Below are positions 26,117 through 35,247 of a stretch of DNA of 64,000 nt, one piece after another (positions within the stretch are counted from its first letter, which is position 1; every line of letters starts with the position of its first letter). The notes beneath the pieces were generated by a model, which saw nothing but the letters and a program-made list of their open reading frames with translations, was not told the DNA's origin and did no database searches. The stretch covers positions 1 through 64,000 of the forward strand of contig JAAENN010000275.1 in assembly GCA_024224295.1 (NCBI GenBank). The letters run 5' to 3'. A program made the translations under genes and the position numbers. The stretch comes from Shimia sp. GTDB taxonomy: Bacteria > Pseudomonadota > Alphaproteobacteria > Rhodobacterales > Rhodobacteraceae.

Positions 26117-26772
26117 TGTGTGGACGGTTTGCGATCACTTTGCCGACCGATGCGATGGCGCAGTTGTTTGCGGCCACACCAGCCAACAATCTGCCCAAGG
26201 TGCCTAACTTCAATGTGTGCCCCACAAATCAGATACATGTGATCTTGGGCGAAGGGGAGGCGACGCGGCGGTTGGTGTCGATGCGCTGGGGCTTTATTCC
26301 GCATTGGTATAAAACTGCCACGGACGGACCTTTGCTGATCAATGCGCGGGCGGAGACTTTGGCGGAAAAGCCTGCGTTTCGAAACGCCTGTCGGGAGCGG
26401 CGGTGTTTGATCCCTGTGACGGGGTTTTACGAATGGACCAAGGACGGAGAAGGCGTACGTTGGCCATGGTACATCTCCGAAGGCGCGCCCTTGGCCTTAG
26501 CTGGGGTGTGGCAGGAATGGACGCAGGGCGATGAGGCCATGAGCACCTGCGCGATCGTGACCACCGCAGCCAACGAAACCATGTCCCAAGTCCACCACCG
26601 AATGCCGGTTGTGATTGACGAAGAAGACTGGGGATTGTGGCTTGGCGAGCAGGGGCACGGGGCGGCCACTCTGATGCAGGCGGCGGATGAGAATCTCCTG
26701 TCTATTCATCAAGTTGATCGTGCGGTGAACTCCAATCGTGCGGCAGGTCCTGCGTTGATCGAGCCGATCTAG
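26116..26772 (+). CDS. SOS response-associated protein, YedK/HMCES family
   Basis: Abasic-site sensor, 218 residues. The catalytic Cys2 is exposed after Met removal (MCGRFAIT) and would form a thiazolidine crosslink to abasic single-stranded DNA. Other family marks: FNVCPTNQIHVI, RWGFIPHWYK, INARAETLAEKPAFR with its glutamate, RCLIPVTGFYEW and VHHRMPVV with the active histidine. Length is typical (about 220). Confidence 0.95.
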   Translation: MCGRFAITLPTDAMAQLFAATPANNLPKVPNFNVCPTNQIHVILGEGEATRRLVSMRWGFIPHWYKTATDGPLLINARAETLAEKPAFRNACRERRCLIPVTGFYEWTKDGEGVRWPWYISEGAPLALAGVWQEWTQGDEAMSTCAIVTTAANETMSQVHHRMPVVIDEEDWGLWLGEQGHGAATLMQAADENLLSIHQVDRAVNSNRAAGPALIEPI

Positions 26773-26907
26773 TATTCGATTTTTGGCGAAGGTCCGAGGC
26801 GGATTTTCAAGAAAACTGCGACAATCCTTCAGCTTCAGAAGGGCCGGTAGTACCTTGGCGACGCGCGGTTGTCCTGAGATGATGAGACGAACTTTTTGGA
26901 GGGTCCC

Positions 26908-27726
26908 ATGTCCCGGTCTTCGTATTACGCACCGCAAGGCGGTCTGCCGCCGCAAACCCAATTGCTCACCGATAGGGCGATGTTCACAGAGAGCTTTGCC
27001 GTCATTCCGAAAGGCACGCTCACCGACATCGTGACGTCCAACCTGCCATTTTGGAGCGCCGCGCGGTTTTGGGTGATCGCCCGGCCAATGAGCGGTTTCT
27101 CGGAGACGTTTTCGCACTATATCGCTGAGGTGTCTCCGGGTGGGGGCAGCGACAATCCGGAGCTTAATCCAGAAGCGCAGGGTGTGCTGTTTGTGGTTGA
27201 AGGCAGCATCGTTGTCACGATCGAGGGCGAACGGCATGAGCTTGAGGACGGCGGCTATGCATATTTGCCCGCGGGCAGCAATTGGGCACTAAAAAATGTA
27301 AGTGGTGCACCGGCAAAATTCCACTGGATTCGCAAGAAACATGAGGCGGTTGAGGGGATTGAGATGCCGGAGGCCTTTGTCACTTCGGATGCTGAGACGC
27401 CAATCAATTACATGCCGGACACAGATGGAAAATGGGGCACGACGCGTTTTGTCGAGCCGGACGATCTGCGTCATGACATGCACGTCAATATCGTGACCTT
27501 TGAGCCGGGCGGGGTGATCCCGTTTCTGGAGACCCATGTGATGGAACATGGCCTGTATGTTCTGGAAGGCAAAGCGGTCTACAAACTCAATCAGGACTGG
27601 GTTGAGGTCGAGGCTGGCGATTACATGTGGTTGCGCGCCTTCTGCCCGCAGGCTTGTTACGCGGGCGGGCCGGGTAAATTTCGCTATCTGCTCTATAAAG
27701 ATGTGAATCGCCATATGGCGCTTTGA
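26908..27726 (+). CDS. (S)-ureidoglycine aminohydrolase (AllE/UGlyAH-type bicupin)
   Basis: Mn-dependent enzyme that splits ammonia from (S)-ureidoglycine in allantoin breakdown. 272 residues from ATG 26908, chosen because GGAGGGTCCC lies directly upstream. It begins SRSSYYAPQGGLPPQTQLLTDRA, then two cupin barrels; the second has the motifs THVMEHGLYVLEGKAVY and YMWLRAFCPQACYAGG, which hold the metal ligands and the family's end pattern. No other ureide or purine-degradation gene is in the window, so pathway partners must be elsewhere. Assignment by family similarity. Confidence 0.86.
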   Translation: MSRSSYYAPQGGLPPQTQLLTDRAMFTESFAVIPKGTLTDIVTSNLPFWSAARFWVIARPMSGFSETFSHYIAEVSPGGGSDNPELNPEAQGVLFVVEGSIVVTIEGERHELEDGGYAYLPAGSNWALKNVSGAPAKFHWIRKKHEAVEGIEMPEAFVTSDAETPINYMPDTDGKWGTTRFVEPDDLRHDMHVNIVTFEPGGVIPFLETHVMEHGLYVLEGKAVYKLNQDWVEVEAGDYMWLRAFCPQACYAGGPGKFRYLLYKDVNRHMAL

Positions 27727-27807
27727 GGCGGCTCGTAGGGCGTTTTGCTTGCAACTGATTGGGTTGTGGCAAAAGGCCTTTGGTTGGTAGCGATAACAAT
27801 TGCATGT

Positions 27808-27829
27808 GGGCGGGTTTTCCGCCCCTTTT
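27808..27829 (+). terminator. Terminator after the ureidoglycine aminohydrolase gene
   Basis: GGGCGG, loop GTTTT, CCGCCC, then CTTTT. A short GC-rich stem with a modest T run in the 166-nt gap before the GAPDH gene. A further possible stem (TTTTGC pairing with GCAAAA, about 27741-27775) lies upstream of it. Confidence 0.7.
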
Positions 27830-27892
27830 GGGGTGGCAATCGCAGAGCAAACCCTATCAATTGGCCTTTCAGGACATAATGGAACGCGTGTT

Positions 27893-28891
27893 ATGAATGA
27901 GCGTAAGATCACGGTTTTTATCAATGGGTTTGGTCGTATCGGCCGGACGGTTTTGCGCATCTTGGCTAAGGGGCAGCACCCTGAATTTGAGATTGTCGGG
28001 ATCAACGACATAGAGCCGCTGGAGACCTGTGCCTACCTGTTTGAGTTTGATAGTGTTTTTGGCGCGTATCCGGGGGACGTTGAGGCTGGCGAAAAGACGC
28101 TTTCCGTTGACGGACTGACCATTCCTTTTCATGCCGTGAGCGACCTGAGCGGTCTTGATTTGAGCGACGTTGATGTGGTGCTGGAATGTACTGGTATGGC
28201 TGGTGCGCGGGCTGTGGCTGAGCGGGGACTTGCGGCTGGAGCGGCTAAGGTATTGATTTCCGGCCCTTCTGACGAGGCGGATGACACCATTGTTCTGGGG
28301 GCAAATCAGGAGCTCTTACAGGACCAAAAGATCCTGTCCAACGCGTCTTGCACGACCAATGCTCTGGCGCCGTTGATGCGTGTCTTGGACGAAGAGTTTG
28401 GCCTAATCAGTGGGCATATGACCACCGTGCATTGCTATACTGGGAGTCAACCAACAGTGGATAAGCCGCGCGCTGATCTGGCGCGGAGCCGGGCGGCGGC
28501 GCTGTCGATGGTGCCGACCACCACCTCGGCGCAGCGGATGATTGATAAGGTTTTGCCGCATCTGAAAGGACGTGTGGAAGCGCGCGCCATTCGGGTTCCA
28601 ACGGCAAGTGTGTCTGCCATTGATCTGACAATTCAGACTGAAAAAGATGTGACAGTTGAGACGGTTAATGTCTGCTTAAAAGCAGCGGCAGAGCGAGAGG
28701 GTATCTTGGGTTGGAGCACCAAGCCGCTTGTCTCGACCGACCTGCGGGCGCGACCGGAATCGTTGATTGTGAGTGAGCGAGAAACCAGCGTGTCTGTGGG
28801 CGGGCTGCTGCGCGTCTTTGGCTGGTATGACAACGAATGGGGCTTTTCCAACCGCATGTTGGATATGGCCAGAGTGATGGGGCGGCGCTGA
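27893..28891 (+). CDS. Glyceraldehyde-3-phosphate dehydrogenase-like, divergent type
   Basis: NAD(P)-dependent aldehyde-phosphate dehydrogenase, 332 residues from the ATG at 27893 (MNERKITVFINGFGRIGR). The catalytic cysteine is in SNASCTTNALAP; the usual second cysteine of SCTTNC is alanine. The loop normally reading TxDQ is HCYTGSQPTVDKP here, and the anion-binding motif is SMVPTTTSAQ instead of the usual TTTGA. NAD-loop INDI is conventional, and GWYDNEWGFSNRMLDM is intact. It is probably a specialised paralogue beside a housekeeping gap gene; substrate unproven. The next gene is malic enzyme, 32 nt on. Confidence 0.88.
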   Translation: MNERKITVFINGFGRIGRTVLRILAKGQHPEFEIVGINDIEPLETCAYLFEFDSVFGAYPGDVEAGEKTLSVDGLTIPFHAVSDLSGLDLSDVDVVLECTGMAGARAVAERGLAAGAAKVLISGPSDEADDTIVLGANQELLQDQKILSNASCTTNALAPLMRVLDEEFGLISGHMTTVHCYTGSQPTVDKPRADLARSRAAALSMVPTTTSAQRMIDKVLPHLKGRVEARAIRVPTASVSAIDLTIQTEKDVTVETVNVCLKAAAEREGILGWSTKPLVSTDLRARPESLIVSERETSVSVGGLLRVFGWYDNEWGFSNRMLDMARVMGRR

Positions 28892-28923
28892 GCTGCGCGA
28901 GGGGATTTTGGAGACAACGAACG

Positions 28924-31200
28924 ATGACTAATACCAAAGATCAGGATCGCGCCCGTCAAGCGGCGCTGGATTATCACGAATTCCCCAAGCCGGGTAAGTT
29001 GGAAATCCGCGCGACCAAACCGATGGCAACAGGGCGTGACCTGAGTCGGGCCTATAGCCCCGGCGTGGCCGAGGCCTGTATCGAGATTGAAAAAAACCCC
29101 TCGGATGCAACGCGTTACACCGCGAAAGGCAATCTGGTTGCGGTGATTTCCAACGGTACTGCTGTGCTTGGTCTTGGCGATATTGGCGCGCAGGCGTCTA
29201 AGCCGGTGATGGAAGGCAAGGCGGTTCTTTTCAAAAAATTCGCCGGGATCGACTGTTTTGACATCGAAGTGAACGAGCCTGATCCGGAAAAACTCGCCGA
29301 TTTGGTCTGTCGTCTGGAACCTACTTTCGGGGCAATCAATTTAGAAGATATTAAAGCGCCGGACTGCTTCCTTGTGGAGCGTCTTTGCAAAGAGCGCATG
29401 AACATTCCGGTGTTCCACGATGACCAGCACGGCACCGCGATTGTTGCGGCTGCGGCGGCCTATAATGCGCTGATCGTGGCAAAAAAGAATGTTGAAGACA
29501 TCAAGGTTGTCGCGCTGGGCGCGGGGGCGGCGGGGATTGCCTGCCTAAAGATGCTGATGACTATGGGCGTTCAGCATGAAAACATCTTGATGCTGGACAG
29601 CAAAGGCGTGGTGCACAAGCAGCGCAACGACCTGACGGCGGAGAAGGCGGAGTTTGCGCAGGCCACTGACAAGCGGACCACAATGGAGGCCATGGAGGGG
29701 GCGGACCTGTTCCTTGGTGTGTCTGGTCCGGGCCTGTTGACCAAAGAAATGGTTGAGCAGATGGCGGATGATCCGATCATCTTTGCGCTGGCCAACCCAA
29801 CGCCTGAAATCATGCCGGAGTTGGCACGTGAGGCCGCGCCGGGCGCGTTGATCGCGACAGGACGGTCAGACTACCCGAACCAAGTCAATAACGTGTTGTG
29901 TTTCCCTTTCATCTTCCGAGGTGCGTTGGATGCTGGCGCGACCGAAATCAACGACGCAATGAAGCTGGCTTGTGTGGAAGCCATTGCTTCGTTGGCGCGG
30001 GAAACCACGTCTGCTGAAGTTGGGGTGGCTTATAAGGGCGAGACCTTGGCGTTTGGCCCTAACTACCTGATTCCAAAGCCGTTTGATCCGCGCCTTCTGC
30101 CGACAATTGCGGTGGCGGTGGCCAAAGCGGCAATTGAGTCTGGTGTGGCAACCAAAGAACTTGATCTGCATGCCTATGAGAACAAGCTGCAGGCGCAGGT
30201 GTTCCGCTCTTCGATGATCATGCGCCCGGTGTATGAGGCCGCGAGCATGAGCCGGCGTCGCGTTGTGTTTGCTGAGGGCGAAGACGAGCGCGTGCTGCGG
30301 ACAGCGCAAGCCATGCTCGAGGATACGGTTGACACACCGGTGTTGATTGGGCGTCCTGAAGTTGTCGCGCATCGTCTTGAAAAGGCTGGATTAAAGATCA
30401 AACCGGGTGTTGATTTTGAACTGATCAATCCAGAGCAGGATGAGCGGTATCGCGATTACTGGACGCATTATCATGCTAAGTTGCGCCGTCAGGGTGTGAG
30501 CCCTGATAGTGCGCGGGCAATCATGCGGACCAACAACACTGCTATTGCAGCCATTGCGGTGGATCGTGGGGACGCGGACAGCATGATCTGCGGCACCTTT
30601 GGCGAGTATCGTTGGCATCTGCGATACGTGACAGAGATGTTGAAAAACAAACACTTGCATCCGGTTGGGTCACTGTCACTGATCATTCTGGACAAGGGGC
30701 CGCTGTTCCTTGCTGACACGCACATTCACATTGAACCAACCTCAGAACAGGTAGCGGAAACCGTGATTGCGGCGGCACGACATGTGCGGCGGTTTGGCGT
30801 GGATCCGAAGATCGCGCTGTGCTCTGGGAGCCAGTTTGGCAACTTGGATTCACACTCTGGGCGGGTGATGCGCGGAGCGTTGGATCTGCTGGATCAAAAT
30901 GACTATGACTTTGAATATGAGGGGGAAATGCACACTGATGCGGCCCTTGATTCAGAGTTGCGCGAGCGGTTGTTCCCTGGCGGTCGTTTGACGGGCAAAG
31001 CCAATGTGCTGGTTTACTCCAACACAGATGCGGCGGGTGCGACCCGTAACATCTTGAAATCCGTATCGGATGGACTGGAAGTTGGGCCAATTCTGATGGG
31101 CATGGGCAACCGGGCGCACATTGTGACGCCATCCATCACTGTGCGCGGTTTGCTCAACATTGCCGCATTGGCGGGCACCGAGGTGTCGACCTACGGCTAA
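28924..31200 (+). CDS. maeB: NADP-dependent malic enzyme, phosphotransacetylase-fused (MaeB)
   Basis: Oxidative decarboxylation of malate to pyruvate, supplying NADPH and linking the TCA cycle to gluconeogenesis. 758 residues from ATG 28924 ([20 protein letters not shown]). The N-terminal 430 residues form the malic enzyme ([51 protein letters not shown]); the C-terminal 320 form a phosphate acetyltransferase-like domain ([17 protein letters not shown]) that in this class is regulatory. Length is normal for the fusion. Confidence 0.96.
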   Translation: MTNTKDQDRARQAALDYHEFPKPGKLEIRATKPMATGRDLSRAYSPGVAEACIEIEKNPSDATRYTAKGNLVAVISNGTAVLGLGDIGAQASKPVMEGKAVLFKKFAGIDCFDIEVNEPDPEKLADLVCRLEPTFGAINLEDIKAPDCFLVERLCKERMNIPVFHDDQHGTAIVAAAAAYNALIVAKKNVEDIKVVALGAGAAGIACLKMLMTMGVQHENILMLDSKGVVHKQRNDLTAEKAEFAQATDKRTTMEAMEGADLFLGVSGPGLLTKEMVEQMADDPIIFALANPTPEIMPELAREAAPGALIATGRSDYPNQVNNVLCFPFIFRGALDAGATEINDAMKLACVEAIASLARETTSAEVGVAYKGETLAFGPNYLIPKPFDPRLLPTIAVAVAKAAIESGVATKELDLHAYENKLQAQVFRSSMIMRPVYEAASMSRRRVVFAEGEDERVLRTAQAMLEDTVDTPVLIGRPEVVAHRLEKAGLKIKPGVDFELINPEQDERYRDYWTHYHAKLRRQGVSPDSARAIMRTNNTAIAAIAVDRGDADSMICGTFGEYRWHLRYVTEMLKNKHLHPVGSLSLIILDKGPLFLADTHIHIEPTSEQVAETVIAAARHVRRFGVDPKIALCSGSQFGNLDSHSGRVMRGALDLLDQNDYDFEYEGEMHTDAALDSELRERLFPGGRLTGKANVLVYSNTDAAGATRNILKSVSDGLEVGPILMGMGNRAHIVTPSITVRGLLNIAALAGTEVSTYG

Positions 31201-31220
31201 GCCACATTTGAAGCGATGCA

Positions 31221-31257
31221 ACAGGCCCCGTTAACCATGGTTTTCGGGGTCTGTTTT
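31221..31257 (+). terminator. Terminator after malic enzyme gene
   Basis: ACAGGCCCCG (31221-31230) pairs with CGGGGTCTGT (31245-31254, one G-T pair) around a loop that itself holds the palindrome AACCATGGTT, followed by TTTTG. It lies 20 nt after the maeB stop. Confidence 0.8.
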
Positions 31258-31269
31258 GTATCTGCATTA

Positions 31270-31350
31270 CGTCGGTATTGCGTAGGTGTGGGACTTGTGT
31301 CGCAGGATACAGGTAAACACTACGGCGTTGCACAGGGTGTTGCGTAACGC
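31270..31350. repeat. Degenerate 11-bp-period repeat tract
   Basis: Between the convergent maeB and transporter genes, GTCGGTATTG is followed by CGTAGGTGTGG and later by related units such as GGCGTTGCACA and GGGTGTTGCGTA. The first unit nearly matches the exact tandem 11-mer at 48127-48148 (GTCGGTATCGC). Resemblance after the first two units is weak. No coding potential is evident here. Confidence 0.35.
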
Positions 31351-31355
31351 ACCGC

Positions 31356-33128
31356 TTAAAGCGGCCAAAACACCAGAATCGCCGGGATTGAGACGGCCAC
31401 CACCAGTACTTCCAACGGCAGACCGATGCGCCAGTAGTCACCAAATTGGTAGCCTCCGGGCCCCAAGATCAGCGTGTTGTTCTTGTGGCCAATTGGCGTG
31501 AGGAAGGCAGAGGAGGCGGCAACCGCAACCGCCATTAGGAACGGGTCAGGCGACACGCCAAGTGCTTGTGCCATTTGGATGCCGACAGGCGCGGCGACGA
31601 TGGTGGTGGCGGTGTTGTTGAGCACGTCGCTGAGCGTCATGGTCACCAGCATCAGCAGCGTGAGCACCGCCCAGGCGGGCAGTCCGGAGGTAAGGTCGAT
31701 CAGACCGTTGGCGATGAGGGCGGTGCCACCGGAGCTGTCGAGCGCTGCGCCAAGCGGGATCATGGAGCCAAGCAGCACAACTACGGGCCACTCGACATGG
31801 TCGTAGAGTTCGGAGAGCGGGACAATTTTGGCGAGCACATAAGCGATGACCACAAGGCCCAAAGCGATGGGCAGATAGATTAGGCCTAAGGAAGCGGCGG
31901 CGACAGCGCCGACAAACAGACCAATGGCGAGCCACATCTTGCTGTTGGCGGTCACTGTCAGGCCGCGATCTGCAAGGGGGAGGCAGCCGAGCCATTTGGT
32001 GACGTCCGGGCCACGGTCTTTGTGCACGAGGATCAGGAGGATGTCGCCGGGTTGCACCACGGTTTTGCGGATCTGGCTGCGGACGCGGCGGCCTTCGCGG
32101 GAGATGCCCATAAGGACTGCACCTTGTCGCCAGGCGAGACCGAGGGCGGCTGCGGTTTTGTCAGCAATGCGCGCTGTTTCGGGCACGACCACTTCTACAA
32201 TATCGAGGCCATCGCCGGCGGCTTTGAGCTGCTCCTCTCGTTTCTCATCGGAGAAGTTCAGGGAGAGGGCGGTGCGAAACTCATCTAGGGCGTCCGGCGT
32301 GGCTTCGAGCACCAAAGCGTCGCCCTCGCGCAGGATGTTGGTGCGGGCCGAGCCGTAGAGGCGTTTGCCGTCCCGCATTAGGCCGAGGATCTGCACATCG
32401 GCTTCTTCGGCATCGGGTTCTAGTTCGCCCAAGCGTTTGCCAATCAGTTTGCTTTCTACAGGTACGGTGAGTTCAGCTATGTATTGGCCGAGGTCGGCAA
32501 CCTTTTTGCCTGCGTCTTCGCGGTCTGGAATGAGGCGCCAACCTATCAGGGCGACAAACAGCAGACCGGCAATGGCGGTTAGGCCGCCCACAGGGGCGAA
32601 GTCAAACATCTTGAATGGCTCGCCAAGGCTTTCTTCGCGGATGGAGGCAATAATGATGTTAGGCGGCGTACCGATGAGCGTGGCCATGCCACCAAGAATG
32701 GTGGCGAAGGATAGAGGCATGAGAGATTTGGACGGGCTGCGACCTGCCTTGCGGGCGGTTTGGATGTCCACAGGCATCAGGAGCGCGAGAGCGGCGACGT
32801 TGTTCATGAAGGCAGAAAGAACAGCCCCAACTGCGCCGATGATGGCAATGTGGTTGCCAAGGGAGCGGGCACTGTCAACCAAGGTGCGGGTGATTAGCCC
32901 GACGGCGCCAGAACGGACGAGGCCTGCAGAGACGATCAAGACCAGCGCGACGATAAGCGTGGCCGGGTGGCCGAAGCCTGAAAATGCGTCTTTTGTGGGG
33001 ACCACACCTGCCGTTACAGCAATCATCAGAGCAGCAAACGCAACCATATCGTAGCGGAAGCGCCCCCAGAGCAGCATGACAAAGACGCCGCCAAAGAGGC
33101 TGAACAAAATTATCTGATCGGGTGTCAT
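31356..33128 (-). CDS. SLC13/DASS-type anion transporter with two RCK-C (TrkA-C) domains
   Basis: Integral membrane transporter, 590 residues from ATG 33128 (MTPDQIILFSLFGGVF); the frame continues upstream, but a start inside a hydrophobic first helix is normal for the family. Order: about six membrane spans with NNVAALALLMP and a TPPNIIIASI motif, two cytosolic TrkA-C domains (VPVESKLIGKRLGELEPDAE; GLDIVEVVVPE), then more spans with VLNNTATTIVAAPVG and TPIGHKNNTLILGPGGY. Substrate is probably sulfate, a dicarboxylate or another anion. It is divergent from yebC. Confidence 0.87.
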   Translation of the reverse strand: MTPDQIILFSLFGGVFVMLLWGRFRYDMVAFAALMIAVTAGVVPTKDAFSGFGHPATLIVALVLIVSAGLVRSGAVGLITRTLVDSARSLGNHIAIIGAVGAVLSAFMNNVAALALLMPVDIQTARKAGRSPSKSLMPLSFATILGGMATLIGTPPNIIIASIREESLGEPFKMFDFAPVGGLTAIAGLLFVALIGWRLIPDREDAGKKVADLGQYIAELTVPVESKLIGKRLGELEPDAEEADVQILGLMRDGKRLYGSARTNILREGDALVLEATPDALDEFRTALSLNFSDEKREEQLKAAGDGLDIVEVVVPETARIADKTAAALGLAWRQGAVLMGISREGRRVRSQIRKTVVQPGDILLILVHKDRGPDVTKWLGCLPLADRGLTVTANSKMWLAIGLFVGAVAAASLGLIYLPIALGLVVIAYVLAKIVPLSELYDHVEWPVVVLLGSMIPLGAALDSSGGTALIANGLIDLTSGLPAWAVLTLLMLVTMTLSDVLNNTATTIVAAPVGIQMAQALGVSPDPFLMAVAVAASSAFLTPIGHKNNTLILGPGGYQFGDYWRIGLPLEVLVVAVSIPAILVFWPL

Positions 33129-33271
33129 AAAAAGGCCTGTGCGCAAATTTTGTTGCTCCAGAGTCAATCGCAGAGACACAGGAAACGCAAGTCGCTTGCG
33201 GCCTTTGGTTGCCTTGACGTATAGAGAGCCCTGAAAAAGCGATACTGCCAATAGATAACCGGAGGCGAACC

Positions 33272-34012
33272 ATGGCCGGCCACAGTAAATGGGCAAACAT
33301 TCAGCACCGCAAAGGGCGTCAGGACGCCGCGCGTTCCAAGCTGTTTTCCAAACTTTCCAAAGAGATCACCGTTGCAGCCAAGATGGGCGACCCTGATCCA
33401 GAGAAGAACCCACGTCTGCGTTTGGCTGTGAAAGAAGCCAAGAGCCAATCTGTGCCAAAAGACGTGATTGATCGTGCGATCAAGAAGTCGGTTGCGGGTG
33501 AAGGCGACGACTATGAGGAGATCCGCTATGAGGGCTATGGCCCAAACGGCGTGGCGGTGATTGTCGAAACCATGACCGACAACCGCAATCGGACGGCTTC
33601 GACTGTGCGCTCCACCTTTACCAAGAGTGGCGGTAACCTCGGCGAAACCGGCTCAGTAGGCTTCATGTTCGATCGCAAGGGCGAAGTGACCTATGGCGCG
33701 GAGGCTGGCGATGCGGATTCTGTATTTGAAGCGGCCATTGAGGCAGGTGCCGAAGATGTGGAAAGCTCCGAAGAAGGCCACATCATTTGGTGTGAAGACA
33801 CCGACCTGAACGAAGTTTCAAACGCATTGGAAGCTGCTCTGGGCGAGTCTGTCAGCACCAAATTGGTGTGGAAACCCACCACCACGACTGAACTTGACCT
33901 TGAAGGTATGCAGAAGTTGATGCGCCTGATTGATGCGTTGGAAGATGACGACGATGTGCAGCGCGTAACCGCAAACTTTGAAGCCTCAGATGAGGTGATG
34001 GACCAGCTGTAA
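33272..34012 (+). CDS. yebC: YebC/PmpR-family protein (translation factor or regulator)
   Basis: Cytoplasmic protein of 246 residues beginning [20 protein letters not shown], the invariant family start. Three domains with the motif [14 protein letters not shown] in the middle and acidic C-terminus DDDDVQRV. YebC proteins were described as regulators and more recently as factors that relieve ribosome stalling at proline stretches. The usual neighbour ruvC is not present here. Confidence 0.97.
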   Translation: MAGHSKWANIQHRKGRQDAARSKLFSKLSKEITVAAKMGDPDPEKNPRLRLAVKEAKSQSVPKDVIDRAIKKSVAGEGDDYEEIRYEGYGPNGVAVIVETMTDNRNRTASTVRSTFTKSGGNLGETGSVGFMFDRKGEVTYGAEAGDADSVFEAAIEAGAEDVESSEEGHIIWCEDTDLNEVSNALEAALGESVSTKLVWKPTTTTELDLEGMQKLMRLIDALEDDDDVQRVTANFEASDEVMDQL

Positions 34013-34024
34013 GCGGCTGTTCTG

Positions 34025-35128
34025 TCAGGGATTGGAAGGGCGCGCTCCGTTGGGGGCGCGCTCTTTTTCTTTGCGCAGAACATCGCGGATTTTGCTGGTG
34101 GGCAAGCCAAGGAAGGCCAGCGCGGCGATGGGGCTGCGCAGGATCAGGTTTTGCAGCAGGATTGGGCCGGCCATGCCCAGCAGGACGCCGAGGGCGGTGA
34201 TGGCCCAGACATGGCCGGGCGCTTCAAACCTCCACCAGGTCATTGTGACGGCAGCAGTGAAGAACACGTGGAACAGGTAAATTGCGTAGGCCTTAGTGCC
34301 GATGTCCGCAAGGCGGTCGTGACGGGGGCGTAGCATCAGCAGCCCGAAACAAGCGGAAAGTCCCAGCGCTATGGACAGCAGGCGGCGGGGCATGCCGGTC
34401 AGGATCAGCTCTTGTGTGGCGAGGCGGTAGCCTATGACCAGTCCAAGGGTGAGCAGGAGCGCGCCGAGCGGACGTGCCCAAGGTGCGTTGCGTAGCAATT
34501 GGCGGAAGTTAGGTGTTTGCGCGATCCAGTAGCCGGACATGAAAAACGGTAGCAAGAATGACGCGTTGGTTATTGAGAACCAGTTGGTTGCGGGAAGTGG
34601 CAGCAGGCCAAGGCCCCACCAAGCAACGCCCAAAAAGCCAAGCCCGGCCGCGATATGGCGGTGCCAGCGTTCCCCGGCCAAGCAGACAAGCAGCATGGCG
34701 GTGGTCATGATAAGAAAGCTGGCTTGGAGGAACCAAAAATGCGCGTAGCTGGTGATGTAGATCAATGGCAGAGGCGGTTGTGAGATTCCAACCATATGGC
34801 GGGCGAGCCAGAACAGCGTGCCCACTGAGACCATTGGCACCAACAGACGGCGGGCCTTTTTACGGATCGTGGTGCGGACATCTGGCCAGAGGCCAGTGGC
34901 ACGGGCAAAGACCAAGCCGGAGATGAAGCTGAAAACCGGCATCCGCATATCCTCAGTTGTGTGGCTGAGGATGCTGATGGGGTGATCAAGCGGCAGTTCC
35001 AGACCGTAGCTGGGTGATATGCCGACCATATGGTGCAAGACAAGGATGAGACAGACGATGGCGCGCAGGGTGTCGATCTCCGCACGCATGGCTGCCGTTT
35101 GTGGCATCTGTGACGTTATTGTTGGCAT
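34025..35128 (-). CDS. Acyltransferase family 3 membrane protein
   Basis: Polytopic membrane acyltransferase, 367 residues, about ten hydrophobic spans. The N-terminal EIDTLRAIVCLILVLHHM holds the conserved histidine region of family 3 (OafA/WecH-like), and FSFISGLVFARATG follows. It would O-acetylate a surface polysaccharide or small molecule; none can be named from context. An internal ATG (35089) just before EIDTLRA is an alternative start. Its last codons lie inside the yebC terminator, so the two genes end on shared DNA. Confidence 0.87.
   Translation of the reverse strand: MPTITSQMPQTAAMRAEIDTLRAIVCLILVLHHMVGISPSYGLELPLDHPISILSHTTEDMRMPVFSFISGLVFARATGLWPDVRTTIRKKARRLLVPMVSVGTLFWLARHMVGISQPPLPLIYITSYAHFWFLQASFLIMTTAMLLVCLAGERWHRHIAAGLGFLGVAWWGLGLLPLPATNWFSITNASFLLPFFMSGYWIAQTPNFRQLLRNAPWARPLGALLLTLGLVIGYRLATQELILTGMPRRLLSIALGLSACFGLLMLRPRHDRLADIGTKAYAIYLFHVFFTAAVTMTWWRFEAPGHVWAITALGVLLGMAGPILLQNLILRSPIAALAFLGLPTSKIRDVLRKEKERAPNGARPSNP
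34037..34068 (+). terminator. yebC terminator inside the 3' end of the acyltransferase gene
   Basis: AGGGCGCGCTCC (34037-34048) pairs with the segment GGGGGCGCGCTCT (34052-34064) with two G-T pairs across a GTT loop, then TTTT. On the opposite strand the same bases encode the acyltransferase C-terminus (EKERAPNGARPSNP). Confidence 0.78.
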
Positions 35129-35247
35129 TTTCTATGCCTCACCATTCGCCCCAAGGGCGATTGTTTCTAGTCTATCTGGATCGTCCTGTGCTGTCTTGCT
35201 TGGCTTTGTTTAACCGTGTTTGCGGGACAGAGCGCGGCCAGAGTTGG

